From Epiperipatus broadwayi (Eukaryota > Onychophora > Udeonychophora > Euonychophora > Peripatidae): a stretch of DNA of 64,000 nucleotides. The DNA lies in assembly GCA_028023455.1 (NCBI GenBank), contig JAQFVV010012420.1, forward strand, positions 1,490,001 through 1,554,000, given 5' to 3'. The position numbers and the translations under genes are program-made. Below, piece after piece: positions 1 through 10,043 of this stretch. Below the pieces are notes generated by a model, which searched no databases, had not been told where the DNA came from, and was given only the letters and a program-made list of their open reading frames with translations. Each line of letters begins with the position of its first letter. Position 1 is the stretch's first letter.

Positions 1-1
1 A

Positions 2-1675
2 ATTGCTAATGATGTAATCATTTCTCGTGAAGACAAAGCTGGTAGGTTTGTTATTATGAAAGGAGATGATTTCAAAGAGAAAATGGATAGAGAATTAAAT
101 AATGGTAAATATATGTTGTTAGATAAAAATCCAGGTAATTTGATTAAAAGAAAATTGATAGATATTATGAAGAAAATGGTTAATTTAAAAATTTTTAATA
201 GAGTAGATTATTTAAAATGCTATCCTAATGATTTTACATCAGCTAAGATGTTTGTGAATATTAAAACTCATAAAGATGGTTTTCCTTTAAGATTTATTTT
301 TGATTTTACAGGTAGTGTTGTAGAAGATATTTCTAGATTCTTGAATAATTTTTTAAAACAATTTGTTGATTTTGGTCAGTACACAGTTTCTTCTTCTTTT
401 GAGGCTTTTGATAAGATTAATAATTTTAAAATGGAAAGTAGTTGGGTATTTGGAAGTTTAGATATTGAAAATATGTATCAGTCTGTTAATAGGTTAAGCA
501 GTATTGATGTTCTTTTGTCTGTATTGATTAAGAAAAGTTCTTTATCAAAAAATAAAATTAAGATAATTAAAGATTTGCTTTTGTTATTGGAAGATTCTAT
601 GTATTTTACTTATAAAGGTAATTTTTATAAGATTAAGGAAGGGTGGATAATAGGTTATATTATTTCTCCTTTAGTATGTTCAGTTTATATTAGTTTTATG
701 GAAGAGGAAATTATTATTAAAAAGAATTGTTTATATGTAAAATTATTTGTCAGATATGTTGATGATTGTTTATTTGTTGTTGAGAATGGTAAATTGAAGG
801 AATTTGTAAATGAGTTTAATTGTTTTGATCCTTCTATAAAATTTGTGTTAGAAGGAGGGGGGTTAGATTTTGGTAAGTTAAAATTTTTAGATCTTTTGGT
901 GATTAGAAATATAGAAACTAATTGTTTATTGTGCAGTCATTTAGTTAAAAGTAAAGAATTAAGATCTATAATTAAACCTGATAGCTATCAGTCTGTATCT
1001 CATAAAGTAGCTGCTTTAAGGAATTATTGTCATAGGAATATTAAATTAAATAATTCTAGGGGGGTAGCTTTGTTTCAGAAATATCAATTTTATAAAGATT
1101 ATTTAAGTGTTGGATACTCTGATAAATTTGTTAAAAGTATTTTATTTAATAGTAATATTTGTAAGGATGTAAAGGTTAAAGAAAAATATGATTTTATTTC
1201 TTTGCCATTTAAATTGTCTTCTTATAAAATTGTGTGTAGAAATAGTAAATTGTTTGGAAATAAGAAAATTGCTTGGAAAAGGGGTGTTACATTGAATAAT
1301 TTATTGAATAATACAAAGGAAGTTTTTGATAGAAAGACTATTCCTGGTGTGGTATATTTTATTCCTTGTTTATTTTGTAAGAAGGTTTACATAGGTCAGA
1401 GTAGTTTGAGTTTAAATGAAAGAGTAAAGGTTCATAAAAGTAGAGTTAAAAATAGATATCTTAGTTCTGCTTTGTATGTCCATGAAAAAGATACAGGCCA
1501 CACTATTGATTTTGATGAAGCTAAGGTTGTCTTCTTTGAGAGAAATGAAATCAAAAGAAGAATTAAAGAGTCTTTATTATTGAAAATTTATGATTCTGAA
1601 GCAATTAACTTATTTAAGAGTTCTTTTAATATTAAGGGTGGATGGGAAGTGAATGGATTTGTGGGTAGTTTTTAA
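2..1675 (+). CDS. Penelope-like element A: reverse transcriptase + GIY-YIG endonuclease (5' end outside window)
   Basis: The reading frame is open from base 2, so the Met at 56 is probably internal and the N-terminus lies outside the window. From that Met (539 aa), RT motif A is SLDIENMY (134-141), motif B is the GWIIGYIISP stretch (196-205), the catalytic YVDD is at 234-237 and LKFLDLLV follows at 275-282. A linker leads into a C-terminal GIY-YIG nuclease: GVVYFIPC (431-438) with a C-x2-C pair (C438, C441), YIGQ (445-448), Arg456, His460 and His476. RT plus C-terminal GIY-YIG with the C-x2-C signature defines endonuclease-positive Penelope-like elements, which copy RNA at cut chromosomal ends. 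No internal stop is seen, so this is the best preserved ORF of the window. It ends with TAA at 1673, about 40 bp before a terminal block that recurs at 48458. Codon use is extremely AT-rich, like the flanks. Confidence 0.93.
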   Translation: MANDVIISREDKAGRFVIMKGDDFKEKMDRELNNGKYMLLDKNPGNLIKRKLIDIMKKMVNLKIFNRVDYLKCYPNDFTSAKMFVNIKTHKDGFPLRFIFDFTGSVVEDISRFLNNFLKQFVDFGQYTVSSSFEAFDKINNFKMESSWVFGSLDIENMYQSVNRLSSIDVLLSVLIKKSSLSKNKIKIIKDLLLLLEDSMYFTYKGNFYKIKEGWIIGYIISPLVCSVYISFMEEEIIIKKNCLYVKLFVRYVDDCLFVVENGKLKEFVNEFNCFDPSIKFVLEGGGLDFGKLKFLDLLVIRNIETNCLLCSHLVKSKELRSIIKPDSYQSVSHKVAALRNYCHRNIKLNNSRGVALFQKYQFYKDYLSVGYSDKFVKSILFNSNICKDVKVKEKYDFISLPFKLSSYKIVCRNSKLFGNKKIAWKRGVTLNNLLNNTKEVFDRKTIPGVVYFIPCLFCKKVYIGQSSLSLNERVKVHKSRVKNRYLSSALYVHEKDTGHTIDFDEAKVVFFERNEIKRRIKESLLLKIYDSEAINLFKSSFNIKGGWEVNGFVGSF

Positions 1676-1714
1676 TAGTATATATAAGTTGTGTTTTTTT
1701 TTATTATTTCTTTA

Positions 1715-1851
1715 CACTTGAGAAGTCTGCTTGTAGCAGTGAAACCTTAGGTTGTGTTTTAATATTATTTTTATGCTGGTCTGGTTTAATTTTAGATTTG
1801 GGGTAGTTTTGATTTTATATTGACTAGTTTAGCTTTATGCTTGTAATGTTT
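1715..1851 (+). repeat. Penelope A 3' terminal block (copy 1) with degenerate hammerhead-like motif
   Basis: These 137 bp lie just after the Penelope A stop codon and match 48458-48594 with a single substitution. Inside, 1717-1746 reads CTTGAGA, then a short stem (CTGC/GCAG), then GAAAC. This has the layout of the hammerhead ribozymes known from Penelope-like element termini, but CTTGAGA replaces the required CTGANGA, so the core is broken in both copies. The block probably belongs to the element's terminal (pLTR-like) region. Confidence 0.75.
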
Positions 1852-2637
1852 ACTAATGGTACTATATAGCCAGTGCATTGGCATTATTTTTTATTATAAA
1901 TAATGGATTAGCACTTAGATATGTGCACCCCAAGTTTTGTATTATATTTATGTTCTAAGCTTAGCAGTGACTATATAATTAGCCTGTCTATAGTGAACTT
2001 CTTTCAAATCTGGTCACAAAGTTGACTGTTGATTTTTGACTGTTCTTTGATTGATTAGTTTTGGATTTAATTATTTTTCTACAATGCTGGAGATGCATCT
2101 TATGTTTTGTCCATGTTGATATTTTGCTTTTATTCACTTGATATTTTATATCTATTCTGTATTCTTTATATTTGATGATGTATAAAATGAGGATGATGTT
2201 AGTTTTTAATCTCCCCATATTTATCTCAAATTCACCCCCTCATTCAGGACCATTACAATATATACACAACTTATTATCAGTTTTAAACCTCAAGCCCTTA
2301 TTAATGAAGACAAATCAGAAATCAGTTTATGTTGATATATAGCACTATATCTGATTATACAGGCATACAATATACTTAGAATTAAAATTAACATTTTAAA
2401 ATAAGATTTGGTGAATATTAATTTTATTGAACAAAATTATTGTAAAATAGACTCTTTAATTTATTTCTAAGACCACACTCTTGTCAATGCAGCTTGGCTA
2501 ATCACCAACATACATCAGCCATCATGGCAAGTTTATAGACTTTTTACCCCTGAATTTAAGATCATAAACACTATGTACTTCTTAGTTCCCCAATAATTTT
2601 TTAGTTAATGTTGAGTTTTCTTGGTAGCAGAAGAAAT
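1852..2637. other. AT-rich DNA, no gene recognised
   Basis: The start of this stretch probably still belongs to the Penelope A 3' flank. No coding signal, RNA gene or recognisable repeat was found. A short ORF-like run on the minus strand at 1988-2218 has no recognisable motif. Confidence 0.5.
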
Positions 2638-3141
2638 GTGTGTGAATGAATTTTTTAAAAATAAACATTTATGATCATAACAGATGAAAAAGGAAATATA
2701 TTTTTATTCCTGAAGACTGTAAAGTCAAGGAAATGGATGCAAATGAAAATCTAAGAATCTTCTGATTTGCAGACCCAAGCTGTAATTTGATAATAACTTT
2801 TTATTTAGATAATTACAACTGAAGATCATTTTCATCTAAAGAAAGATTGTGGGAATGAAAATTTTTTTTATAATATTAAATGGGGAATTGTTTGACTTTT
2901 GAAGTTAGAAGACAAAAGAAAAAGATAATTTATTTTAAAACAGGACTTTACTTACTACTAAGGCACAAATATCAGAAACATAAGTATAGAGTGAAAATCT
3001 TTATAAACAAAAAGTAAAACAACAACATTGTGGAGATTGATGTATATCAGAGTGACAAGATCATTTATTCAAATTAATTGATGATACCAAATGTAGATAA
3101 TTCAGCTTTATGCCAACAAGTTCTCATTGTGATGAAATAAT

Positions 3142-3146
3142 AGAGG

Positions 3147-3182
<36 letters not shown>

Positions 3183-3266
3183 CCTCTATATATTGTATCT
3201 ATATCAAAAGCATCTTATATATATATATATATATATATACAAAATGCTTTTGATAAGATACAATAT
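3142..3266. repeat. Two adjacent AT-rich palindromes inside RTE copy 1
   Basis: AGAGGATTT-(TA)n-AAATCCTCT (3142-3187) is a perfect palindrome. It is followed directly by ATATTGTATCTATATCAAAAG ... CTTTTGATAAGATACAATAT (3190-3266), a near-perfect one. The intact RTE has only GAAGATTTTTATATGGATG followed by CAAAAGGCTTTTGATC here. The middle segment is therefore an inverted copy of both flanks. Confidence 0.85.
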
Positions 3267-3658
3267 AACATTTTGAAATGTCCATAAGACTTTAATGACA
3301 GAATTGGAAAATGATTAAAAGATGAAAGTGTTGTGAATAAATTTAGCTATGATGGTAGAGATAAAGAAAAACTGTATACTATGAATCCTGTCTTTGATTG
3401 GATTATATATTTTGGCAAACAGAAAATATGTATTGCAAGAATGTAATATTATTAATAGATTCAACACAGAACATGATCACTGATTAGTGAGATGTAAGAT
3501 TTATGTTAATGCAAAACTAGAGAGACAAAAAGAATATTAAGAAAACAGTGTTTTCTGGTGATATTTCTAACTTTCTGAAGCACTTCAATGAATTTAAATC
3601 ATTTTAAAATTTTAACTGAAACACAGGCTTAATATATACCATGTGTCTATATATGTAA

Positions 3659-3686
3659 TATAGGGTATATGAGCACAGGTGGGTCA
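3659..3686 (+). repeat. Short end fragment of the hammerhead-ribozyme repeat family
   Basis: TATAGGGTATATGAGCACAG is identical to the left ends of the family copies at 9689 and 30209. It is followed by GTGGGTCA, which is the reverse complement of TGACCCAC that follows the same end in the 9.7-kb copy. The fragment sits inside RTE copy 1. Confidence 0.6.
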
Positions 3687-4870
3687 TTTAAAATTTTAGT
3701 AGATTTTGAAGATGGTTAAGATTTGAAAAAAAACAAAAAAACAATGAGAAGGTAATGGATGCATCATTAAGAACTGTGGAAAAGATAACTAGTACAAAAA
3801 ATTGACAACTTAACAATAAATTTTCTACTGAGACAAGACAATGTATGAAAAAAAGAAATAATACATAAATATATAAAAATGATCCATTAAAAAGAATTAA
3901 ATATTTAGAGTTTGAAAAATGATATGAAAAAAGTTAATATTGATATATGAAGGTACAATTGTGAATTAGCAAGGAAATTATAGGGGAGAATAAAGTATCA
4001 AAGATATTGAGATTGGTAAAACATTTATTCCTGCAATAAGAAGAAAAAATATATCACTATAAAAGAGAGATTATTCATGAATATGTGGAAGAGTTTTATA
4101 AAAAATTACACAGCAATAAAAAAACAACAAAAAAATATTCCCAATAATTACTACCTCTTCTGATTATCCAAAATTTTAAATGAAGAAGTGAGACATACAA
4201 TTAAATTTATGAAAAGAGGAAAAGTTCCAGGAAATGATGAAATTATAATCATTATATCTTAAAAAAGAAGCAAGTAAAAAAATAAATTATTGACAAAATA
4301 TATACCAAATATCTCAATGATAAAGATGTACCAGATAAATAAAAGAATTTTACTATTGATATTTAAGAAAAGTGCTAAAAAAGATATTAGAAATTAGAGA
4401 CATACCAGTCTTTTATCACTCTCTATGCAAATTTTTAACCAAGATAGTTATAACTTGTCTATAGAAAACTTTGAATTTAACCAACCAAAACAGTAAGCTA
4501 AAGATAAAGTCATTTTACTATAGTGGATAGAGTTACCATTATGCTTTGGATTTGTAGATCACGAAAAGGAATTATAGGATCAGCATTTCTTATGCATACA
4601 CAATCAATGCTTTAACTTATGAAAAGATATTCGATTTTAAAAGCATTTCTATAGAAATTAAAATATTGAATCATCAAGATATTGTTATATTAAAAAATAT
4701 GTATTAAAATGCAACTCTGTGATACTAGGAAGATTAACATTGAGAAGAGTATATGACAGGGTGATTCCATATCTCCAAAAAATTTGATAGTAGTTTTATA
4801 AAAAAATATTTTGTGGATTAAAATGAAAAACAAAGAAAGTAAAAGTAAATGAGGATTACTTAAGTTATCT

Positions 4871-5005
4871 TAATTTTGTAGATTTTTTTTTTTTTTTTTT
4901 TGTTTGGAGGGGGGGGGGGGGGCGCGCACCCCGCGGGGCCGGCCGCCGGCAGGGGGAGGGAGAGGGGGGGGCCCCCCCCCCCCCATTTTAATTTTAATTT
5001 TGTAG
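4871..5005. other. GC-rich insert with poly(T) run and 11-bp flanking duplication in RTE copy 1
   Basis: A run of 19 T (4883-4901) is followed by about 80 nearly pure G/C bases, ending in a C run at 4984. The neighbourhood is about three quarters AT. TAATTTTGTAG is present at 4871-4881 and again at 4995-5005, like a target-site duplication. On the minus strand the insert reads as GC-rich sequence ending in poly(A), as a retroposed RNA would. A sequencing or gap-filling artefact is an equally serious explanation. Confidence 0.6.
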
Positions 5006-5640
5006 TGTGACTGTTTTTGAGATTCAGGAAATGTTGCAAGTTTTCAAATGAAAATAACAAAATGGGACTAAAGATAAATGTTAAAAAGACTAAAGTAATG
5101 TTTAATAGACATTCTCAGAAAAAAAAAGATTAATAAAGTTGAATTAGAAGATATTAACAATTATAAATACCTTGGTAAACCTAAATGAAGCACTTTTGGT
5201 TGAAAGAACTTACTATTAAAAGAAAATATACCTATGATTTAAAAAAAAGATTTTTAATAAATATATTTAACTAGTTCTTACATATAAATCTGAGACTTAT
5301 ATTTAACAAAAAAAAAAACAATAAAGAGACTTCAGACCATTCAACAAAATATGGACAAGTATATGTAAGGAGTAGCAAGAAAGAATCAAAAACAAGAAAG
5401 ATATTAAAATGTAGCTGGACTGGGCATATCGTTAGATGAAATATAAATGATAGACAATTGACATCTTAAACTGTATCCCAAAAGATTGCAATAGACCTAG
5501 AAATAACCATTTGTGAGTGGAAGGATGAAATAAAAAAGTTTGCTGTTGTGATTTAGAGAAAGATTCTATGGGCTTAATTAAACTTGGAGAAACTTACATC
5601 TTACAATGGATAAAGAATGACTGAAAAAATTGTAGAGTTA

Positions 5641-6102
5641 ATAATTATTATAATTAATTCAATAAAATTATTATTTAATTATCACAAATAATTTTTAATC
5701 CATATTGAAAGAGAATATCAACTTTCACAACCAGTGTTATTCTATTAACCCATATCATAAAATTGGGAGTTATTAAAATTACTCACTCTCATATAATAAT
5801 ACAATGTTAATTACAAAAAAAAATGGATTAATTAGGTTAAGCTCAGACATATGTCAATTGAGTAATTTTATGATACCTGAATGGTATGTGTGATCCACTA
5901 TGCACAAGTCATCAAATTTTAAAAAGTCAAGTTTTTACTATAGTAAATTTATAAAATACCTAATTAAAAAGCTCTCTATAAGCATATAAACATAAAAATG
6001 CTGCATTCATATGTAATTGTATCTTCTTTGGTCTTGTTAATAGTCAAACCAGTTTTCTAAAGTTGTCTCGGTTTTATTTTAGAAATATTAAAAAGCATAA
6101 CA
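5641..6102. other. AT-rich DNA, no gene recognised
   Basis: This is simple AT-rich sequence after the RTE copy 1 tail. I see no coding or structural signal. Confidence 0.5.
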
Positions 6103-6330
6103 ATTATTTATGTAGATGATGGCATAATTGCTTCCATTTATTTCAAAGGATATTTCAATCATTTAAAACTATGTATGAGATAGACATATAAAATGAAACT
6201 TAAGATTTCTATACTAATTACAGATGAAACTGAGTTTCTGAATCATTTAGTAGAAAAAGATGGGATCAAACTTCACTCGGATAAAATAATGGCTATGAAA
6301 CGTTCTCTAATTTTTGCAATCAAGAAATAG
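6103..6330 (+). pseudogene. Gypsy-type LTR retrotransposon RT fragment
   Basis: One frame from 6103 reads IIYVDDGIIAS, then a HLKLCMR stretch, one stop (TAG near 6181), and FLNHLVEKDGIKLHSDKI before the final TAG at 6328. The Y-x-DD box followed about 50 residues later by an F-L-x-H-x-V-x-x-D-G-I ... K-I block is the standard order in Ty3/Gypsy reverse transcriptases. There the second block normally reads FLGH and is followed by the connection domain. Nothing of protease, integrase or LTRs is recognisable nearby, so this is an isolated remnant of about 75 codons. The exact clade cannot be given. Confidence 0.7.
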
Positions 6331-6345
6331 TCATGGTCTTTCTTT

Positions 6346-6430
6346 TATAATATTAATATCATCCATGTTCTTTATTATCACACATGCTCTTTATTAAAGT
6401 AATAAAAACATAGATGATATTAATATTATA
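6346..6430. repeat. Short inverted repeat sharing its arm with 63.3 kb
   Basis: The arms at 6346-6369 and 6407-6430 are inverted copies built around AATATTAATATCATC. The same arm occurs at 63328-63350, next to a degenerate Penelope-type hammerhead motif. This suggests a small fold-back piece of a Penelope terminal region. Confidence 0.55.
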
Positions 6431-8760
6431 TGTCTTTCTTTTATCTGTACAATTTTTACTAGGATCTCTATAAGAATTTTGCCAAGGAAATAGAATATTA
6501 TTATTTATTAAAAATAAATTATCATTGGGAATGGATATACAAATATATTTTTCAATATTCTTCAACAGAAAGATAATTCTCCCTGTCTTGATTTTGTAAG
6601 CTCTTTCATATACAAATAGATGGTAGTTAATATAAGTAGTTATGTTTAAATCAATAATGACAAGCTCTGCTAAGTATTGTATTTTATCAATAGAATGCTA
6701 AAGAGATCACAGTACATTATTTGATAAGTAAAAAAAAGAGCTAAGTACAATAAAGCAACTTTTGCTGGACTCTTAAGTTAATAGTGATTACTTATTATAA
6801 AATCGGGAAATAATCAATCATAGTTACTTATTCAGTAACTCATATCCCCCCCCCCCCAAGTTAATTTTAGGTCTGAAAATGTAGAGCAGACACTTTGAGT
6901 AGGTTCTAACAAAATCTATCCAGGTATATTTACTAGTAATAAACATATATATATAAAAATCATAGCTTTAACTTATAATTTATATCTAAAACTCCAAGTA
7001 TATAAATTATACTTGTATTCAATCAAATATTAAAAGTAATAGTTATAACCACAAATGTTACCTTGAAAGATTTGTAATGTCAAGATTCATAATACAATAT
7101 CATTTGGGTTAAAGACCAATAATAGCAATTTTTTTTTTTATAAAAGACATGAGATAAATGAAATATATTGGAAAATCTGCTTAGCTATAAAATCAGCCAT
7201 AAAAATTTATTCAGCTATTACCATCAGAAACAAATTAATTGATAATAAGCATTATTTATATGATACTATGGCCCTAGAAAGATATAGCAGATATTACTCA
7301 GCTTGTTTTATTGAACTGGGATGTATTCTGTACTAGCTTTTTAGCAATCTTAAAATTGGATCAAATCTGCTTAAAAATTAAATTTAACAACTACTAACCA
7401 CAAACTTTTTAAATATTTATCTCTTTTTTGGGTTAATTGTATGATATATTTTCTAAATATGTTGGTCCATATTCTATACAAAAGACATTTTCTGGGAATA
7501 TTATTCAAGTTTTTTAATTACAACAGATTAAATCCTAGAAAAATCACAAACCATACTAAAAAATTATGACATGCCATTCTAATCTAGTAAATGAAAAAAA
7601 TAATTGAATCAGAAAAAATCTAATGATATCTAATACAGTCTCACAATAGAATTCCTGGGAAAGAATTATGTGAGAATGTTAAATACATAAAAAACTACAG
7701 ACAATTGACCAAAATGTGTTAAGTAAGTAAATAATTGCATACACTGAACATGCAATGAAATCATAGAATCTTTTTTTTAAAATAATATTACACTAAGGAT
7801 GTCACAGCTCTTATAGTTTGATTATCTGTCATTTTTGGGAAAAAAAGTTGACTCATAAAAGAACCAAGAAAAAAAGTTAGAGCAAAATTAATTAAAATGG
7901 AAAATAAAAGAATGGAAGAAAATAAAAAATATTTTATGTCAATTCAAAGAAGGAAACTTGATTTTACGAAAACTCTGCAGGTCAGCAAATTTCTTTAATT
8001 TTCTTCTAATTTTTTTTTTAAATTTGCAGAAAGATCTTACAAAGTTTCTCAGCACCATGGAAGTAATACATTTTTAGTCAAAAATGACAAAGGTTTTAAA
8101 GAGTTATTTTATACAAGATGCTAAAAAATATTTAGCCAAGACTTATAAGTAGAGAAGAAAATGGTCCACTTATATTTTTTCTGAATGGTGGAATGTAAAA
8201 CTGCATAGAGCCAGGGATTTAAATCAAAATGAAGTGAAATTTTTCCCAAGATATTTAGGATTTTTCACTCAAATATCTGACCCACAGTCAATTTAGCTAG
8301 TCATCCAAAATAGATCAGTAAATAGATATTTACACACCTTTAATTAAAATATACAAACAAACATAAAATAAAAGACCAAAACCTTCATTGTTTATGAATT
8401 GGAAAACCTGCATAACGAATAATGTTTCTTCGTTTTTTATTCTATTACGAAAGACTATTGGAGAAGCTTTGCCCTGTAATGGACTTTTATTGAAAAGAAT
8501 GATTTAGCTTTTATGTCGCAATCTTATTTATTTAAAGTCATTTATTGCAATTTTTTATTTATAAAAAAATCCAGGTAATAATCAATAAATTATAATAGTT
8601 AAAAAAAAAACTTAAGGTTTTAATTAAACAATTAAAAATGTACTAATCCTTAAATTCTATTAAATTACTAAATTCTTCTATTAACATATTATAAGTCCTA
8701 TTTTTATAGATATATTAAACAACCTTCATACTTCTCCATACTTTTTAAATTCACATATAC
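6431..8760. other. AT-rich DNA, no gene recognised
   Basis: This stretch holds simple AT-rich sequence with homopolymer runs, among them 12 C at 6846-6857. ORF-sized runs on either strand lack protein motifs. Confidence 0.5.
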
Positions 8761-9010
8761 ATGAGGGGTGACAGAGTGACTTATGGTCAACATGGGTGAG
8801 ATGAAAAGTAAAAAACACTTTGAGAAGAACTTGCCGAACCAAATCTGGACAATAAAGGAAAGTGTAAATTTCTCACGATATCGGATGAGATCGCAGGGTT
8901 TATTTGACCGGACCGCAAGGTTAGACATTTATCTCGAATGTGAAAAGGTATATCATCTCTCCTACATTGCAGGTGTAATACGAACAAACTACTACTATTT
9001 TTCATTACAA
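8761..9010. other. Island of more balanced base composition, unidentified
   Basis: This roughly 250-bp block has clearly more G+C and CpG than its flanks, and stays open in several overlapping frames on both strands (a plus-strand frame runs 8783-9064). No protein motif is recognisable. CTTGCCGAACC is shared with the similar island at 28390-28660, and each has a TCGGA ... TCGCA pair further on. It may be part of an unclassified repeat. Confidence 0.35.
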
Positions 9011-9686
9011 TATATTATGTACAGTATATATAAAATCAGTATAGTCAGGCTTATAAAAGATTAAAGAAATAAACATTTAATTACTAAAGTTCGTTTATCT
9101 GTTTTCAATTTGATTTTCATGTGCAGAAAACAAGACAAAATGATCAATAAAAAAGTTTATTTAAAAAATGTAATGATTAAAATTTGCTCAGACTTTTATT
9201 ATTTGATTGTTTGCTTAATTGCGTTTTAATGTTGTTTTCTAAAAAAAAAAACCCCATAAAAAATAAATCAGGAATATCAAGCTCAGTCAGACAATTTACT
9301 TTTACGGATTAACTGTGACAAAAATTAAAAAGCTAGAAGTGAAATACATGTTGATTACAGTCAGATGCACTAATGTGAATTTCTTATAAGGTATTTTATA
9401 CATATGCACGCATACATTTATTCAAATCTGAAATAACGTATATATAAAACAATAGTAATGTTTGGTAAAACTAAGTCACATCAAAAAACCAAAAAGTCAA
9501 ATAATAAAGAGAGCAATATTGCATTTATATCTAGCTTGAAATACCTGCATTTTTAAAATCTAATTTTTATTATTAAAATATGTGTAGTGTATACAAATTA
9601 ATCAGAAAGTGGGGTGAATGTTTTTATGTATTGGGGAAAAACTTAAGCTATTTTTTGTTAAATCTAATTACAATGTATTATTATAA
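9011..9686. other. AT-rich DNA, no gene recognised
   Basis: No feature beyond short A/T runs was seen. Confidence 0.5.
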
Positions 9687-10043
9687 TATATAGGGTATAT
9701 GAGCACAGACTTTCACGTGACCCACCACTCTCCACACCATTTCATAACATTGATACACTTGAACACATTTATGTTGAAAAAATAAATAATCAGCAATCAT
9801 CAGTTGGTCCAGATTACCATCTCTACACATATATGCTATAAGTGCTCAGATATATATTAAGATAGCCAAACCTCATACTTTAATGGACAGGCCTCAATCT
9901 ACTCCACACTCCAACTCTTCAATCGTCCATCCAATTGAAAATCTGATGACGGAATGCTCGAAGGCCACCCTGAGGCCGAGATTCTTGTCACACCCATGTC
10001 GACCTAAAATCAATCTGACCCCTCATATACAGGACATAATCCA
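9687..10043 (-). repeat. Hammerhead-ribozyme repeat family, single copy, ribozyme core deleted
   Basis: This copy of about 357 bp is given in the ribozyme-sense direction (minus). It shares its body with the loci at 29.2, 30.2, 40.7, 49.6, 51.2 and 59.8 kb. The CTGATGA box is present (9797-9803, minus). Compared with the copy at 30.2 kb, about 27 nt are missing, covering the far side of helix II, GAAA and helix III, so the ribozyme cannot form. The plus-strand left end is TATAGGGTATATGAGCACAG. The element is non-coding. The ORF-like run at 9883-10095 is a by-product of its less AT-rich body. Confidence 0.8.

Larger units (their letters stand above)
2638..5640 (+). pseudogene. RTE-type LINE copy 1, nearly full length but heavily decayed
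   Basis: The region aligns in order with the better preserved RTE copy at 43935-46773. The endonuclease start (TTTTTATTTAG then TACAACTG) is near 2800. The piece matching 'aacaacattgtggagattgatg' in two halves is near 3025. RT core pieces occur at about 4190-4810, and the C-terminal block (TGGACTGGGCATAT and on) runs 5415-5620. Stops and frameshifts are everywhere, so no protein is possible. The 5' part extends upstream of copy 3 and shares about 330 bp of leader with copy 2 (42970 onward). It was later invaded by an AT palindrome tract (3142-3266), a short piece of the hammerhead family (3659-3686) and a GC-rich insert (4883-4984). Confidence 0.85.

Noticed and set aside
4860-5060. Minus-strand ORF rich in Gly, Pro and Lys
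   Set aside because: It is a translation of the G/C runs and the poly(T) insert in RTE copy 1; no protein meaning.
9940-9965. CTGATGACGG on the plus strand of the 9.7-kb repeat as another hammerhead
   Set aside because: No GAAA at the right distance, and no helix I or II partner.
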